This document shows positions 54,871 through 64,000 of a DNA stretch of 64,000 bases, in pieces. The translations under genes were made by a program, and so were the position numbers. The notes under the pieces are model-generated. The model ran no database searches, was not told the DNA's origin, and worked only from the letters and a program-made list of their open reading frames with translations. The stretch is from assembly GCF_022012445.1 (NCBI RefSeq), contig NZ_JAKLTS010000001.1, positions 496,001 to 560,000 on the forward strand, written 5' to 3'. Source of the DNA: Massilia sp. TS11. Lineage in GTDB: Bacteria; Pseudomonadota; Gammaproteobacteria; Burkholderiales; Burkholderiaceae_D. Positions within the stretch are counted from its first letter, which is position 1; each line of letters starts with the position of its first letter.

Positions 54871-55460
54871 GCACCAAACTCGACTCTCTGCAAGCCGCGC
54901 TCGTCCAGACCTTTGGCGAGCGCGTGTCGCTCGTGCAGGCCCTGGGCGAAGTCACGCTGACCGTCAAGGCGGCCGATTATCTCGAGGTCATGAAGACCCT
55001 GCGCGATCATCCGGCCCTGAAATTCGAGCAGCTGATCGACCTGTGCGGCGTCGACTATGCGACCTATGGCGATGGCGCCTGGGACGGCCTGCGTTTCGCC
55101 GCCGTCTCGCACCTGCTGTCGGTGGCCAATAACTGGCGTCTGCGCGTGCGCGTGTTCGCCCCCGACGACGAGATGCCGATCGTGGCTTCCGTGGTCGACA
55201 TCTGGCGTTCGGTCAACTGGTACGAGCGCGAGGCCTTCGACCTGTACGGCATTCTGTTCGAGGGCCACCCGGACCTGCGCCGCATCCTTACCGATTATGG
55301 CTTCATCGGCCACCCGTTCCGCAAAGACTTCCCGGTGTCGGGCTATGTCGAGATGCGCTACGACGCCGAGCAGGGCCGTGTGGTCTATCAACCCGTGACG
55401 ATCGAACCGCGCGAAAACGTGCCGCGCGTGATCCGCGAAGACAACTACGGGGTCAAGTAA
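54867..55460 (+). CDS. nuoC: NADH-quinone oxidoreductase subunit C
   Basis: 197 residues, a separate NuoC and not fused to NuoD as in E. coli. The 30-kDa signature is [20 protein letters not shown]. The nuoD ATG follows the stop with no gap. Confidence 0.96.
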   Translation: MSTKLDSLQAALVQTFGERVSLVQALGEVTLTVKAADYLEVMKTLRDHPALKFEQLIDLCGVDYATYGDGAWDGLRFAAVSHLLSVANNWRLRVRVFAPDDEMPIVASVVDIWRSVNWYEREAFDLYGILFEGHPDLRRILTDYGFIGHPFRKDFPVSGYVEMRYDAEQGRVVYQPVTIEPRENVPRVIREDNYGVK

Positions 55461-56714
55461 ATGGCTGACATCAAGAATTACACTCTGAACTTTGGTCCGC
55501 AGCACCCGGCCGCGCACGGTGTGCTGCGTCTGGTGCTGGAACTGGACGGTGAAGTGATCCAGCGCGCCGACCCGCATATCGGCCTGCTGCACCGCGCTAC
55601 CGAAAAGCTGGCCGAAACGCGCACCTTCCTGCAGTCGGTGCCCTACATGGACCGGCTCGACTACGTGTCGATGATGTGCAATGAGCACGCCTATGTGATG
55701 GCGATCGAGAAGCTGATGGGCATCGAGATCCCCGAGCGCGCCAAGTACATCCGCACGATGTTCGACGAAGTCACGCGTCTGCTGAACCACCTGCTGTGGC
55801 TCGGCTGTCACGCCCTCGACGTCGGCGCCATGGGCCCGATGCTGTACTGCTTCCGCGACCGCGAAGACCTGTTCGACGTGTACGAAGCGGTGTCGGGCGC
55901 GCGCATGCACGCGGCCTACTACCGTCCGGGCGGCGTCTACCGCGATCTGCCGGACACCATGCCGCAGTACAAGGCGTCCATCATCAAGAACAAGAAGCAG
56001 ATCGACGCCCTCAATGAAAACCGCCAGGGCTCGGTGCTCGACTTCCTCGAAGACTTCACCAAGCGCTTCCCGAAATACGTCGACGAGTACGAAACCCTGC
56101 TGACCGACAACCGCATCTGGAAGCAGCGGACGGTCGGCGTCGGCGTCGTCACGCCCGAAGACGCCAAGGCCATGGGCTTTACCGGCGCCATGCTGCGCGG
56201 CTCGGGCATCGCCTGGGACCTGCGCAAAAACCAGCCGTATGCGGCCTACGACAAGATGGACTTCGACATTCCGCTCGGCGTGAATGGCGACTCGTATGAC
56301 CGTTACCTGGTGCGCGTGGAAGAAATGCGCCAGTCGAACCGCATCATCCAGCAGTGTATCGCCTGGCTCAAGGCCAATCCGGGCCCGGTCATGACCGACA
56401 ACCACAAGGTGGCGCCGCCGAAACGTGTCGACATGAAGTCGAACATGGAAGCGCTGATCCACCACTTCAAGCTGTTCACGGAAGGTTTCCGCGTGCCGGC
56501 CGGCGAGTGCTACGCCGCCGTGGAGCATCCGAAAGGCGAGTTCGGCATCTACCTGGTGTCTGACGGCGCAAACAAACCGTATCGTCTGAAGATCCGCGCC
56601 CCCGGCTTTGCCCACCTGGCAAGCCTGGACGAAATGGCGCGCGGCCACATGATCGCGGACGCCGTCACCATCATCGGTACGCAGGACATCGTGTTCGGCG
56701 AAATCGACCGCTAA
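55461..56714 (+). CDS. nuoD: NADH-quinone oxidoreductase subunit D
   Basis: 417 residues, 49-kDa subunit. [13 protein letters not shown] at the N-terminus and the hydrogenase-derived fold; with NuoB it forms the quinone-binding chamber. Confidence 0.97.
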   Translation: MADIKNYTLNFGPQHPAAHGVLRLVLELDGEVIQRADPHIGLLHRATEKLAETRTFLQSVPYMDRLDYVSMMCNEHAYVMAIEKLMGIEIPERAKYIRTMFDEVTRLLNHLLWLGCHALDVGAMGPMLYCFRDREDLFDVYEAVSGARMHAAYYRPGGVYRDLPDTMPQYKASIIKNKKQIDALNENRQGSVLDFLEDFTKRFPKYVDEYETLLTDNRIWKQRTVGVGVVTPEDAKAMGFTGAMLRGSGIAWDLRKNQPYAAYDKMDFDIPLGVNGDSYDRYLVRVEEMRQSNRIIQQCIAWLKANPGPVMTDNHKVAPPKRVDMKSNMEALIHHFKLFTEGFRVPAGECYAAVEHPKGEFGIYLVSDGANKPYRLKIRAPGFAHLASLDEMARGHMIADAVTIIGTQDIVFGEIDR

Positions 56715-56737
56715 GCCAGATACCCCAGAGGCACACC

Positions 56738-57217
56738 ATGTTGTTATCCGAAGCATCCTACAAACTGATCGACCGGGAAGTCGCTAAATATCCGCCCGAC
56801 CAGAAGCAGTCGGCGTGTATGTCGGCCCTGCGCATCGCGCAGGTGGAGAAGGGCTGGCTCTCGCCCGAGCTGATGCAGGACGTCGCCGATTACCTCGGCA
56901 TGCCCGCCATCGCCGTGCAGGAGGTCGCCACCTTCTACAACATGTACAACCTCAAGCCCTGCGGCAAGCACAAGATCACGGTCTGCACCAATCTGCCCTG
57001 CGCCCTGTCGGGCGGGGAGCGCGCGGCCCACCATCTGAAAGAAAAGCTCGGCATCGACTACAAGGAAACCACCGAAGACGGCCAGTTCACCCTGCTCGAG
57101 GGCGAATGCATGGGCGCCTGCGGCGATGCCCCGGTGCTGCTGGTGAACAACCACACGATGCACAGCTTCATGACCAATGAAAAACTCGACGCGCTCGTGG
57201 AGGAACTGAAGAAATGA
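56738..57217 (+). CDS. nuoE: NADH-quinone oxidoreductase subunit E
   Basis: 159 residues. Thioredoxin-like [2Fe-2S] subunit with C-T-N-L-P-C and [10 protein letters not shown] cluster motifs. Overlaps nuoF by 4 bp (ATGA). Confidence 0.96.
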   Translation: MLLSEASYKLIDREVAKYPPDQKQSACMSALRIAQVEKGWLSPELMQDVADYLGMPAIAVQEVATFYNMYNLKPCGKHKITVCTNLPCALSGGERAAHHLKEKLGIDYKETTEDGQFTLLEGECMGACGDAPVLLVNNHTMHSFMTNEKLDALVEELKK

Positions 57218-58509
57218 CTTCGCTGCACGACCGTCATATCAAACCCCTGATCCTGGCCGGCCTCGACGGCAAGAACTGGCATCTGGCCGACTACGTCCAG
57301 CGCGGCGGCTATGCGGCCCTGCGCCGCATCCTGACGGAAAAAATTCCGCAGGAGCAGATCATCGCCGAACTGAAGACCTCCTCGCTGCGCGGCCGCGGCG
57401 GCGCCGGCTTCCCCACGGGCCTCAAGTGGAGCTTCATGCCGCGCCAGTTCCCGGGCCAGAAATACCTCGTCTGCAATACCGACGAAGGCGAGCCGGGCAC
57501 CTTCAAGGACCGCGACATCATCCGCTACAACCCGCACGCCCTGATCGAAGGCATGGCCATCGGCGCCTATGCGATGGGCATCACGGTCGGCTACAACTAC
57601 ATCCACGGCGAAATCTTCGCCGACTACCTGCGTTTCGAGGAAGCGCTGGAAGAGGCGCGCGCCGCCGGCTTCCTGGGCAATAACATCCTCGGCAGCGAGT
57701 TCAGCTTCCAGCTGCACGCCCACCACGGCTACGGCGCCTACATCTGCGGCGAAGAAACCGCGCTGCTCGAATCGCTCGAAGGCAAGAAGGGCCAGCCGCG
57801 CTTCAAGCCGCCGTTCCCGGCCTCGTTCGGCCTGTACGGCAAGCCGACCACGATCAACAACACCGAGACCTTCGCCGCCGTGCCGTTCATCATGAACATG
57901 GGCGGCGAGGCCTATGCGGCCCTCGGCAAACCGAACAACGGCGGCACCAAGATCTTCTCGATCTCGGGTGACGTGGCGCGTCCGGGCAACTACGAAGTGC
58001 CGCTTGGCACGCCGTTCGCGACCCTGCTCGAACTGGCCGGCGGCATGCGCGACGGTAAGAAGATCAAGGCCGTGATTCCCGGTGGCTCCTCGGCCCCGGT
58101 GATCCGCGGCGAAGTCATGATGGACACCGATCTCGACTACGATTCGATCGCCAAGGCCGGCTCCATGCTGGGCTCGGGCGCCGTCATCGTCATGGATGAA
58201 ACGCGCTGCATGGTCAAGTCGCTCGAGCGCCTGTCCTACTTCTACTACGAAGAGTCGTGCGGCCAGTGCACGCCCTGCCGCGAAGGCACGGGCTGGCTGT
58301 ACCGCATGGTGCACCGTATCGAACACGGCCAGGGCCGTCCGGAAGACCTCGACATGCTGAACTCGATCGCCGACAACATCCAGGGCCGCACCATTTGCGC
58401 CCTCGGCGATGCCGCCGCGATGCCGGTGCGCGCGTTCGTGAAGAACTTCCGCGATGAATTTGCATATCACATCGAGCACAAGCATTGCCTCGTGCCCGCT
58501 TATCTCTAA
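57214..58509 (+). CDS. nuoF: NADH-quinone oxidoreductase subunit F
   Basis: 431 residues. NADH/FMN-binding [13 protein letters not shown] and E-P-G-T-F-K-D-R; [4Fe-4S] ligands in [11 protein letters not shown]. It is the electron entry site. Confidence 0.97.
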   Translation: MTSLHDRHIKPLILAGLDGKNWHLADYVQRGGYAALRRILTEKIPQEQIIAELKTSSLRGRGGAGFPTGLKWSFMPRQFPGQKYLVCNTDEGEPGTFKDRDIIRYNPHALIEGMAIGAYAMGITVGYNYIHGEIFADYLRFEEALEEARAAGFLGNNILGSEFSFQLHAHHGYGAYICGEETALLESLEGKKGQPRFKPPFPASFGLYGKPTTINNTETFAAVPFIMNMGGEAYAALGKPNNGGTKIFSISGDVARPGNYEVPLGTPFATLLELAGGMRDGKKIKAVIPGGSSAPVIRGEVMMDTDLDYDSIAKAGSMLGSGAVIVMDETRCMVKSLERLSYFYYEESCGQCTPCREGTGWLYRMVHRIEHGQGRPEDLDMLNSIADNIQGRTICALGDAAAMPVRAFVKNFRDEFAYHIEHKHCLVPAYL

Positions 58510-58523
58510 GCCAGAGCGATCTC

Positions 58524-60836
58524 ATGGTTGAAATTGAACTAGACGGTAAAAAAGTCGAGGTCCCGCCGGGCAGCATGGTGATGGATGCTGCCAACAAGCT
58601 GGGTACCTATATCCCCCATTTCTGCTACCACAAGAAGCTGTCGATTGCGGCCAACTGCCGCATGTGCCTCGTGGAAGTGGAGAAGGCCCCGAAACCGCTG
58701 CCCGCCTGCGCCACCCCGGTCGCAGCCGGCATGGTCGTCAAGACCCATTCGGACAAGGCCGTCCACGCCCAGAAGAGCGTGATGGAGTTCCTGCTGATTA
58801 ATCACCCGCTCGACTGCCCGATCTGCGATCAGGGCGGCGAATGCCAGCTGCAGGATCTGGCGGTCGGCTACGGCGGCAGCAAGTCGCGCTATCAGGAAGA
58901 AAAGCGCGTGGTGGCCCCGAAGGAAGCCGGTCCCCTGATCTCGATGCAGGAAATGAGCCGCTGCATCCAGTGCACGCGTTGCGTGCGTTTCGGCCAGGAA
59001 GTGGCCGGCGTCATGGAACTGGGCATGCTGGGCCGCGGCGAGCACTCGGAAATCACAGCCTTCGTCGGCAAGACGGTCGACTCCGAAGTGTCGGGCAATA
59101 TGATCGACCTGTGCCCGGTCGGCGCCCTCACGAGTAAGCCCTTCCGCTACAGCGCCCGTACCTGGGAACTGTCGCGCCGCAAATCGGTCTCGCCGCACGA
59201 CGGCCTCGGCGCCAACCTGATCGTTCAGGTCAAGGGCGGCAAGGTCAAGCGCGTGCTGCCGCTCGAGAACGAAGACATCAATGAATGCTGGATTTCGGAC
59301 AAGGACCGCTTCTCGTATGAAGCGCTGGACTCGGCCGAGCGTCTGAGCGTGCCGATGATCAAGCAGGACAATCAGTGGATCGAGACCGACTGGCAGACCG
59401 CCATCGAGTACGTCGCCCACGGCCTGCGCAATATCCGCCACGAGCACGGCGCCGACAAGATCGCCGGCTACGCGACCGGCCACGCCACGGCCGAAGAACT
59501 GTATCTGCTGCAGAAGATGGTGCGCGGCCTGGGTTCGTCCCACGTCGACTTCCGTCTGCGCAGCGCCGACGCGCCGGCCGGCATCACGCCCTGGCTCGGC
59601 ATGCCGATCGCCGAAGTGGGCAAGCTCAAGCGCGCCTTGATCATCGGCTCCAATCTGCGCAAAGATCACCCGCTGCTGGCCGTGCGCCTGCGCGCCGCCG
59701 TCAAGGCCGGCGCCAAGCTGTCGCTGCTGGGCGCGGCCGACGATGAGCAGCTGATCCGCATCGACAACAAGCTGATCGCCGCGCCGAGCGACTGGCTGGC
59801 CGCCCTGTCCGAAGTGGTGGTGGCCGTGGCCGCCGTCAAGGGCGTGGCCGCACCGGCCGGTTTCGAGGGCATCAGCGCTTCGCCAGCCGCCCAGGCGATT
59901 GCCGCCTCGCTCAACACGGAGGAGGGCGCCGCTGTCCTGCTGGGCAATAGCGTGACCCACCATGCCGACTGGAGCCGCCTGCACGCGGCCGCCGAATGGA
60001 TCGCCGCCCAGACCGGCGCCAAGCTCGGCTACCTGACCGAAGCGGCCAACACCGTGGGCGGCTATCTGGTCGGCGCGACCGACAGCGAAGTGCCGTTCAG
60101 CGCACCGAAGAAAGCCTATGTGCTGCTGCACGCCGAGCCCGAGCTCGACGCCCACAACCCGCAGCAGGCCCTGGCCGCGCTGCAGGGCGCCGACATGGTC
60201 GTGGCCATGTCCGCCTTCAAGCATGGCATGGACTATGCCGACGTGCTGCTGCCGATCGCCCCGTTCGCGGAAACCGCCGGCACCTTCGTCAACTGCGAAG
60301 GCAAGGCCCAGAGCTTCAATGGCACCGTCAAGCCGCTCGGCGAAACCCGTCCGGCCTGGAAAGTGCTGCGCGTGCTCGGCAATCTGCTCGGCCTCAGTGG
60401 CTTTGAGTACGAAACGGCCGAGGACATCCGTCAGGAAGCCTTCGGCGGCGCCGGCGATCTGTCGGCCAAGCTGTCGAACACGGCCGGCCAGACCCCGGTC
60501 GCCGCCCGTGCCGGCGCTGCCACGCTGCAGCGCCTGGGCGACGTGCCGATCCACTTCGCCGACGCGCTCGCGCGCCGCGCCGAACCGCTGCTGCGCACGG
60601 CCGATGGCCAGGCGCCGAAAGCCGTGCTGCCGGCCGCCCTGGCCGCCCAGCTGGGCGTGCAGGCCGGCCAGAAAGTCAAAGTGGTGCAGGGCAGTGGCGC
60701 GGTGGTGCTGGAAGCGGCCATCGACGCTGGCCTGGCGGCCAATACCGTGCGTGTGGCTGCCGCCCACGCCTCGACCGCTGCGCTGGGCGCCATGTTTGGC
60801 CCGATCAGCGTGGAAAAAGCAGGGGAGGGTGCGTAA
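58524..60836 (+). CDS. nuoG: NADH-quinone oxidoreductase subunit G
   Basis: 770 residues from the ATG at 58524 (M-V-E-I-E-L-D-G). N-terminal [2Fe-2S] domain (C-Y-H-K-K-L-S-I-A-A-N-C-R-M-C), His/Cys [4Fe-4S] motif and C-P-I-C-D-Q-G-G-E-C, C-I-Q-C-T-R-C-V, then a molybdopterin-oxidoreductase-like body. TAA is followed at once by the nuoH ATG. Confidence 0.96.
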   Translation: MVEIELDGKKVEVPPGSMVMDAANKLGTYIPHFCYHKKLSIAANCRMCLVEVEKAPKPLPACATPVAAGMVVKTHSDKAVHAQKSVMEFLLINHPLDCPICDQGGECQLQDLAVGYGGSKSRYQEEKRVVAPKEAGPLISMQEMSRCIQCTRCVRFGQEVAGVMELGMLGRGEHSEITAFVGKTVDSEVSGNMIDLCPVGALTSKPFRYSARTWELSRRKSVSPHDGLGANLIVQVKGGKVKRVLPLENEDINECWISDKDRFSYEALDSAERLSVPMIKQDNQWIETDWQTAIEYVAHGLRNIRHEHGADKIAGYATGHATAEELYLLQKMVRGLGSSHVDFRLRSADAPAGITPWLGMPIAEVGKLKRALIIGSNLRKDHPLLAVRLRAAVKAGAKLSLLGAADDEQLIRIDNKLIAAPSDWLAALSEVVVAVAAVKGVAAPAGFEGISASPAAQAIAASLNTEEGAAVLLGNSVTHHADWSRLHAAAEWIAAQTGAKLGYLTEAANTVGGYLVGATDSEVPFSAPKKAYVLLHAEPELDAHNPQQALAALQGADMVVAMSAFKHGMDYADVLLPIAPFAETAGTFVNCEGKAQSFNGTVKPLGETRPAWKVLRVLGNLLGLSGFEYETAEDIRQEAFGGAGDLSAKLSNTAGQTPVAARAGAATLQRLGDVPIHFADALARRAEPLLRTADGQAPKAVLPAALAAQLGVQAGQKVKVVQGSGAVVLEAAIDAGLAANTVRVAAAHASTAALGAMFGPISVEKAGEGA

Positions 60837-61919
60837 ATGGCGCTGCCTGAAATGATCCAATCCATCAATGTCTGGGGCAGCGCCAATGTCGGCGCCGTCT
60901 GGCCCTTCTTCTGGGCCCTGGCCAAGATCCTGATCGTCATGCTGCCGCTGCTCGGCTGCGTCGCCTATCTGACCCTGTGGGAACGTAAGTTCATCGGCTG
61001 GATCCAGATCCGTCTGGGCCCGAACCGCGTCGGCCCGACCGGTCTGCTGCAGCCGATCGCCGACGCCGTCAAGATGATCTTCAAGGAGATCGTGCTGCCC
61101 GAGCGTTCCAACAAGGCCCTGTTCATCGTCGGCCCGATGCTGGCCCTGGCGCCGGCCCTGGCCTGCTGGTCGGTCGTGCCCTTCGGCCCGGAAGCGGTGA
61201 TCGCCAATGTCAACGCCGGCATGCTGCTGCTGCTGGCCATCGCCTCGGTCGAGGTGTATGGCCTGGTGATCGCCGGCTGGTCGTCCAACTCCAAGTACTC
61301 GCTGCTCGGCGCCATGCGCGCTTCGGCCCAGATGGTGTCGTATGAGATCGCGATGGGCTTCGTGCTGGTGATCGTGCTGATGGTGTCGGGCTCGCTGAAC
61401 TTCATCGAGATCGCCCAGTCCCAGCAGCATGGCTTCTTCTATGACAAGGGCATCAATTTCCTGTCGTGGAACTGGCTGCCGCTGCTGCCGGTCTTCATCG
61501 TCTACCTGGTGGCCGGCCTGGCCGAATGTAACCGTCACCCGTTCGACGTGGTGGAAGGCGAATCCGAGATCGTCGGCGGCCACATGGTCGAATACGCGGG
61601 CATGTCCTACGCGCTGTTCTTCCTGGCCGAATACGCCAACATGATCCTGATCGGCGTGCTCGGTTCGATCATGTTCCTCGGCGGCTGGTCGGCCCCGCTG
61701 GCCGTGCTCGAATTCGGCGGCGGCTTTGGCGGCTTCTTCTGGCTGTTCGTCAAGACCTTCCTGCTGGTGTCGCTGTTCATCTGGACCCGCGCCACCTTCC
61801 CGCGCTACCGCTATGACCAGATCATGCGCCTGGGCTGGAAAGTGTTTATCCCGCTGACCCTGACCTACCTGGTCTTCGTCGCGACCTGGATGCAAACGCC
61901 CTGGAATATTTGGAAGTAA
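60837..61919 (+). CDS. nuoH: NADH-quinone oxidoreductase subunit H
   Basis: 360 residues, eight or so membrane helices. [20 protein letters not shown] and the Glu-rich [16 protein letters not shown] loop line the quinone entry. Confidence 0.97.
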   Translation: MALPEMIQSINVWGSANVGAVWPFFWALAKILIVMLPLLGCVAYLTLWERKFIGWIQIRLGPNRVGPTGLLQPIADAVKMIFKEIVLPERSNKALFIVGPMLALAPALACWSVVPFGPEAVIANVNAGMLLLLAIASVEVYGLVIAGWSSNSKYSLLGAMRASAQMVSYEIAMGFVLVIVLMVSGSLNFIEIAQSQQHGFFYDKGINFLSWNWLPLLPVFIVYLVAGLAECNRHPFDVVEGESEIVGGHMVEYAGMSYALFFLAEYANMILIGVLGSIMFLGGWSAPLAVLEFGGGFGGFFWLFVKTFLLVSLFIWTRATFPRYRYDQIMRLGWKVFIPLTLTYLVFVATWMQTPWNIWK

Positions 61920-61922
61920 GAC

Positions 61923-62411
61923 ATGGACCGAATTAAAGATTTCTTCGGCAGCCTGATGCTGACCGAACTGTTCAAGGGAATGGCCCTGACCGGGCGCTAC
62001 ATCTTCGCGCGCAAGATCACGGTCGAATTCCCCGAAGAGAAAACCCCGCAGTCGCCGCGTTTTCGCGGCCTGCACGCGCTGCGCCGCTACCCGAACGGGG
62101 AAGAGCGCTGCATCGCCTGCAAACTGTGCGAAGCCGTGTGCCCGGCGATGGCCATCACCATCGAATCGGAGCAGCGCGCGGACGGCACGCGCCGTACCAC
62201 GCGCTATGACATCGACCTGACGAAGTGCATCTTCTGCGGCTTCTGCGAAGAATCCTGCCCGGTCGACTCGATTGTCGAAACCCACGTGCTCGAATACCAC
62301 GGCGAAAAGCGCGGCGATCTCTACTACACGAAAGAGATGCTGCTGGCCGTGGGCGACCGTTACGAAGCCGAGATCGCGGCCAACCGCGCGGCCGACGCCA
62401 AGTACCGCTAA
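61923..62411 (+). CDS. nuoI: NADH-quinone oxidoreductase subunit I
   Basis: 162 residues with two [4Fe-4S] ferredoxin motifs, [12 protein letters not shown] and [12 protein letters not shown]. Confidence 0.97.
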   Translation: MDRIKDFFGSLMLTELFKGMALTGRYIFARKITVEFPEEKTPQSPRFRGLHALRRYPNGEERCIACKLCEAVCPAMAITIESEQRADGTRRTTRYDIDLTKCIFCGFCEESCPVDSIVETHVLEYHGEKRGDLYYTKEMLLAVGDRYEAEIAANRAADAKYR

Positions 62412-62426
62412 GAAGGGCAGACAGAC

Positions 62427-63053
62427 ATGGACTTCAAAACCGTATTGTTCTACGTGTTCGCGGCGATCATGATCGCCGCCGCCACGCGCGTGATCACCGC
62501 CCGCAACCCGGTGCACGCGGCCCTGTATCTGGTGCTGGCCTTCTTCAACGCGGCCGGCATCTGGATGCTGCTCAAGGCCGAGTTCCTCTCGATCGTGCTG
62601 GTGCTCGTCTACGTGGGCGCCGTGATGGTGCTGTTCCTGTTCGTCGTGATGATGCTCGACATCGATCTCGACAAGCTGCGCGCCGGCTTCTGGAATTACC
62701 TGCCGCTGGCCACCGCCATCGGCGTGGTGATCGTGCTGGAAATGGCCGCCGTGCTGTGGAAATCCTTCCTCTCGTTCGAACAGCAGCCGGCCGCCGCCAG
62801 CGCCAATATCGGCTCGGCCAAGTCGCTCGGCCTGCTGCTCTACCGCGACTATGTGTATGCGTTTGAAGTGGCCGGCTCGGTGCTGCTGGTGGCGATCATC
62901 GCCGCCGTCGCCCTGACCCTGCGCCGCCGCAAGGACACCAAACACGTCGACCTCGGCGAGGCCGTGCGCGTCAAGCGCAATGACCGCCTGCGCATCGTCA
63001 AGATGAAGGCCTATGTCGAACCCGTCGCCGACACCAAGGAGAACGCACAATGA
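62427..63053 (+). CDS. nuoJ: NADH-quinone oxidoreductase subunit J
   Basis: 208 residues, five membrane helices; [17 protein letters not shown] is the conserved third helix. Overlaps nuoK by 4 bp (ATGA). Confidence 0.96.
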   Translation: MDFKTVLFYVFAAIMIAAATRVITARNPVHAALYLVLAFFNAAGIWMLLKAEFLSIVLVLVYVGAVMVLFLFVVMMLDIDLDKLRAGFWNYLPLATAIGVVIVLEMAAVLWKSFLSFEQQPAAASANIGSAKSLGLLLYRDYVYAFEVAGSVLLVAIIAAVALTLRRRKDTKHVDLGEAVRVKRNDRLRIVKMKAYVEPVADTKENAQ

Positions 63054-63358
63054 CCCTCTCGCTCGCGCATTACCTGGTCCTGGGGGCGATTCTGTTCGCT
63101 ATCTCGGTGGTCGGTATTTTCTTGAACCGCAAGAACGTCATCGTGCTGCTGATGGCGATCGAGCTGATGCTGCTGGCCGTGAACATGAACTTCATCGCCT
63201 TCTCGCATTACCTCGGTGACGCGGCAGGGCAGATCTTCGTGTTCTTCATCCTGACCGTGGCGGCAGCCGAATCGGCCATTGGCCTGGCAATTCTGGTGGT
63301 CCTGTTCCGTAACCTGGACACGATCAATGTGGAAGACCTGGACAGCCTGCAAGGCTAA
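63050..63358 (+). CDS. nuoK: NADH-quinone oxidoreductase subunit K
   Basis: 102 residues, three membrane helices with the proton-channel glutamates in M-A-I-E-L-M-L and [10 protein letters not shown]. Confidence 0.97.
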   Translation: MTLSLAHYLVLGAILFAISVVGIFLNRKNVIVLLMAIELMLLAVNMNFIAFSHYLGDAAGQIFVFFILTVAAAESAIGLAILVVLFRNLDTINVEDLDSLQG

Positions 63359-63393
63359 CCGGGATCGGTAAGATAATAACGACAAGGTTTATC

Positions 63394-64000
63394 ATGGCTG
63401 GGCTTAACCCTAACCTCCTTTTGGCAGTCCCCCTGGCGCCGCTGGCCGGCTCCGCAGTGGCGGGCCTGCTTGGCACCAAGTTCCTTGGCAACATCGTCGG
63501 TCGTAAGACCGCGACCGCTGCCACCATCCTCGGTGTGCTCGTCGCCTTCCTGATCTCGGCATCGACCTTGATGGACGTGATGGCCACGCCGGGCTTCGTG
63601 TTCAACCACACGCTGTACGAGTGGATGACCGTGGCCGGCATGAAGCTCGAGGTCGGCTTCAAGATCGACGCCCTGACGGCGATGATGATGTGCGTGGTGA
63701 CCTTCGTGTCCCTGATGGTGCACATCTATACCATCGGCTACATGGCCGAGGACGAAGGCTATAACCGCTTCTTCTCGTATATCTCGCTGTTCACCTTTTC
63801 GATGCTGATGCTGGTGATGTCCAACAACTTCCTGCAGCTGTTCTTCGGCTGGGAAGCGGTGGGCCTGGTATCGTATCTGCTGATCGGCTTCTGGTACACG
63901 CGGCCGACGGCGATTTTCGCCAATATGAAGGCCTTCCTGGTCAACCGCGTCGGCGACTTCGGCTTCATCCTGGGTATTGGACTGCTGCTGGCCTTCTCGG
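63394..64000 (+). CDS. nuoL: NADH-quinone oxidoreductase subunit L (3' end outside window)
   Basis: Starts at the ATG 63394 (M-A-G-L-N-P-N-L-L-L-A-V-P-L-A-P-L) with AAGG upstream and stays open to the window edge, 202 codons. The antiporter-like motif F-F-G-W-E-A-V-G-L-V-S-Y-L-L-I-G-F-W with the key Glu, and the helix A-F-L-V-N-R-V-G-D-F-G-F, identify NuoL. It pumps protons at the end of the membrane arm. Confidence 0.95.
   Translation, partial: MAGLNPNLLLAVPLAPLAGSAVAGLLGTKFLGNIVGRKTATAATILGVLVAFLISASTLMDVMATPGFVFNHTLYEWMTVAGMKLEVGFKIDALTAMMMCVVTFVSLMVHIYTIGYMAEDEGYNRFFSYISLFTFSMLMLVMSNNFLQLFFGWEAVGLVSYLLIGFWYTRPTAIFANMKAFLVNRVGDFGFILGIGLLLAFS

Noticed and set aside
58539-63050. A 1503-codon minus-strand open frame across nuoG to nuoJ
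   Set aside because: It is antisense to several certain genes and arises from GC-rich codon bias; its composition (His/Gln/Arg/Gly) is not protein-like.

Overview
The window looks like a chromosomal segment of a high-GC betaproteobacterium, most likely Oxalobacteraceae (Massilia, Duganella or Janthinobacterium-like). The basis is gene order and protein sequence: iscR-S-U-A-hscBA-fdx, ilvBNC-pssA-leuA-(lipoprotein)-rpsO-pnp, tpiA-secG-tRNA-Leu-nuoA to nuoL, and the sigma factor-DUF3619-DUF3106-RDD set are typical of Burkholderiales. The genus is an inference. Nearly all sequence is coding and mostly GC-rich; one gene near 46.2-47.3 kb has clearly lower GC and looks acquired.

Left part (1-25.3 kb), accessory and variable: the 3' part of a giant protein made of about 160 octapeptides arranged in an exact 648-bp superrepeat and ending in a calcium-loop module; a GNAT enzyme and a secreted alpha/beta hydrolase; a DTW-domain tRNA-modification protein; a PA0069-type radical SAM gene behind a perfect 20-bp LexA box; a membrane protein fused to a spermidine-synthase-like domain; a ChaC-type cyclotransferase; a LysR regulator divergent from a VOC-fumarylacetoacetase-maleylacetoacetate isomerase operon; a Cache-like secreted protein and a DUF3667 membrane protein; two tandem secreted M20 amidohydrolases; a MacAB-like exporter operon; and a thiolase plus alpha/beta hydrolase behind a direct-repeat operator.

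Middle (25.3-45.95 kb), mostly core: the IscR-controlled Fe-S assembly operon, which continues by stop/start overlaps into a methyltransferase, threonine aldolase and an S4/pseudouridine-synthase-like protein that lacks the catalytic aspartate; a REPIN-like inverted repeat; the sigma factor/DUF3619/DUF3106/RDD envelope module on the minus strand; branched-chain amino-acid biosynthesis (ilvB, ilvN, ilvC, leuA) with a SIMPL protein and pssA between; rpsO and pnp with clear terminators.

Right part (45.95-64 kb): a low-GC beta-propeller gene with a small overlapping downstream frame, a second secreted beta-propeller, a PilJ-N-domain protein, a cluster of small secreted proteins (66-aa peptide, DUF2807, Sel1), a quinone oxidoreductase, tpiA, secG, tRNA-Leu(GAG), and the respiratory complex I operon nuoA to nuoL (nuoL cut by the window edge).

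The least explained item is the octapeptide protein. The nesting 8 aa, about 7 octads, 27 octads (216 aa), held without any length change over six superrepeats, is the strongest candidate for an undescribed structural system here. Second-tier items are the sigma/DUF envelope module, the degenerate pseudouridine synthase coupled to the isc operon, and the two families of dispersed palindromes.
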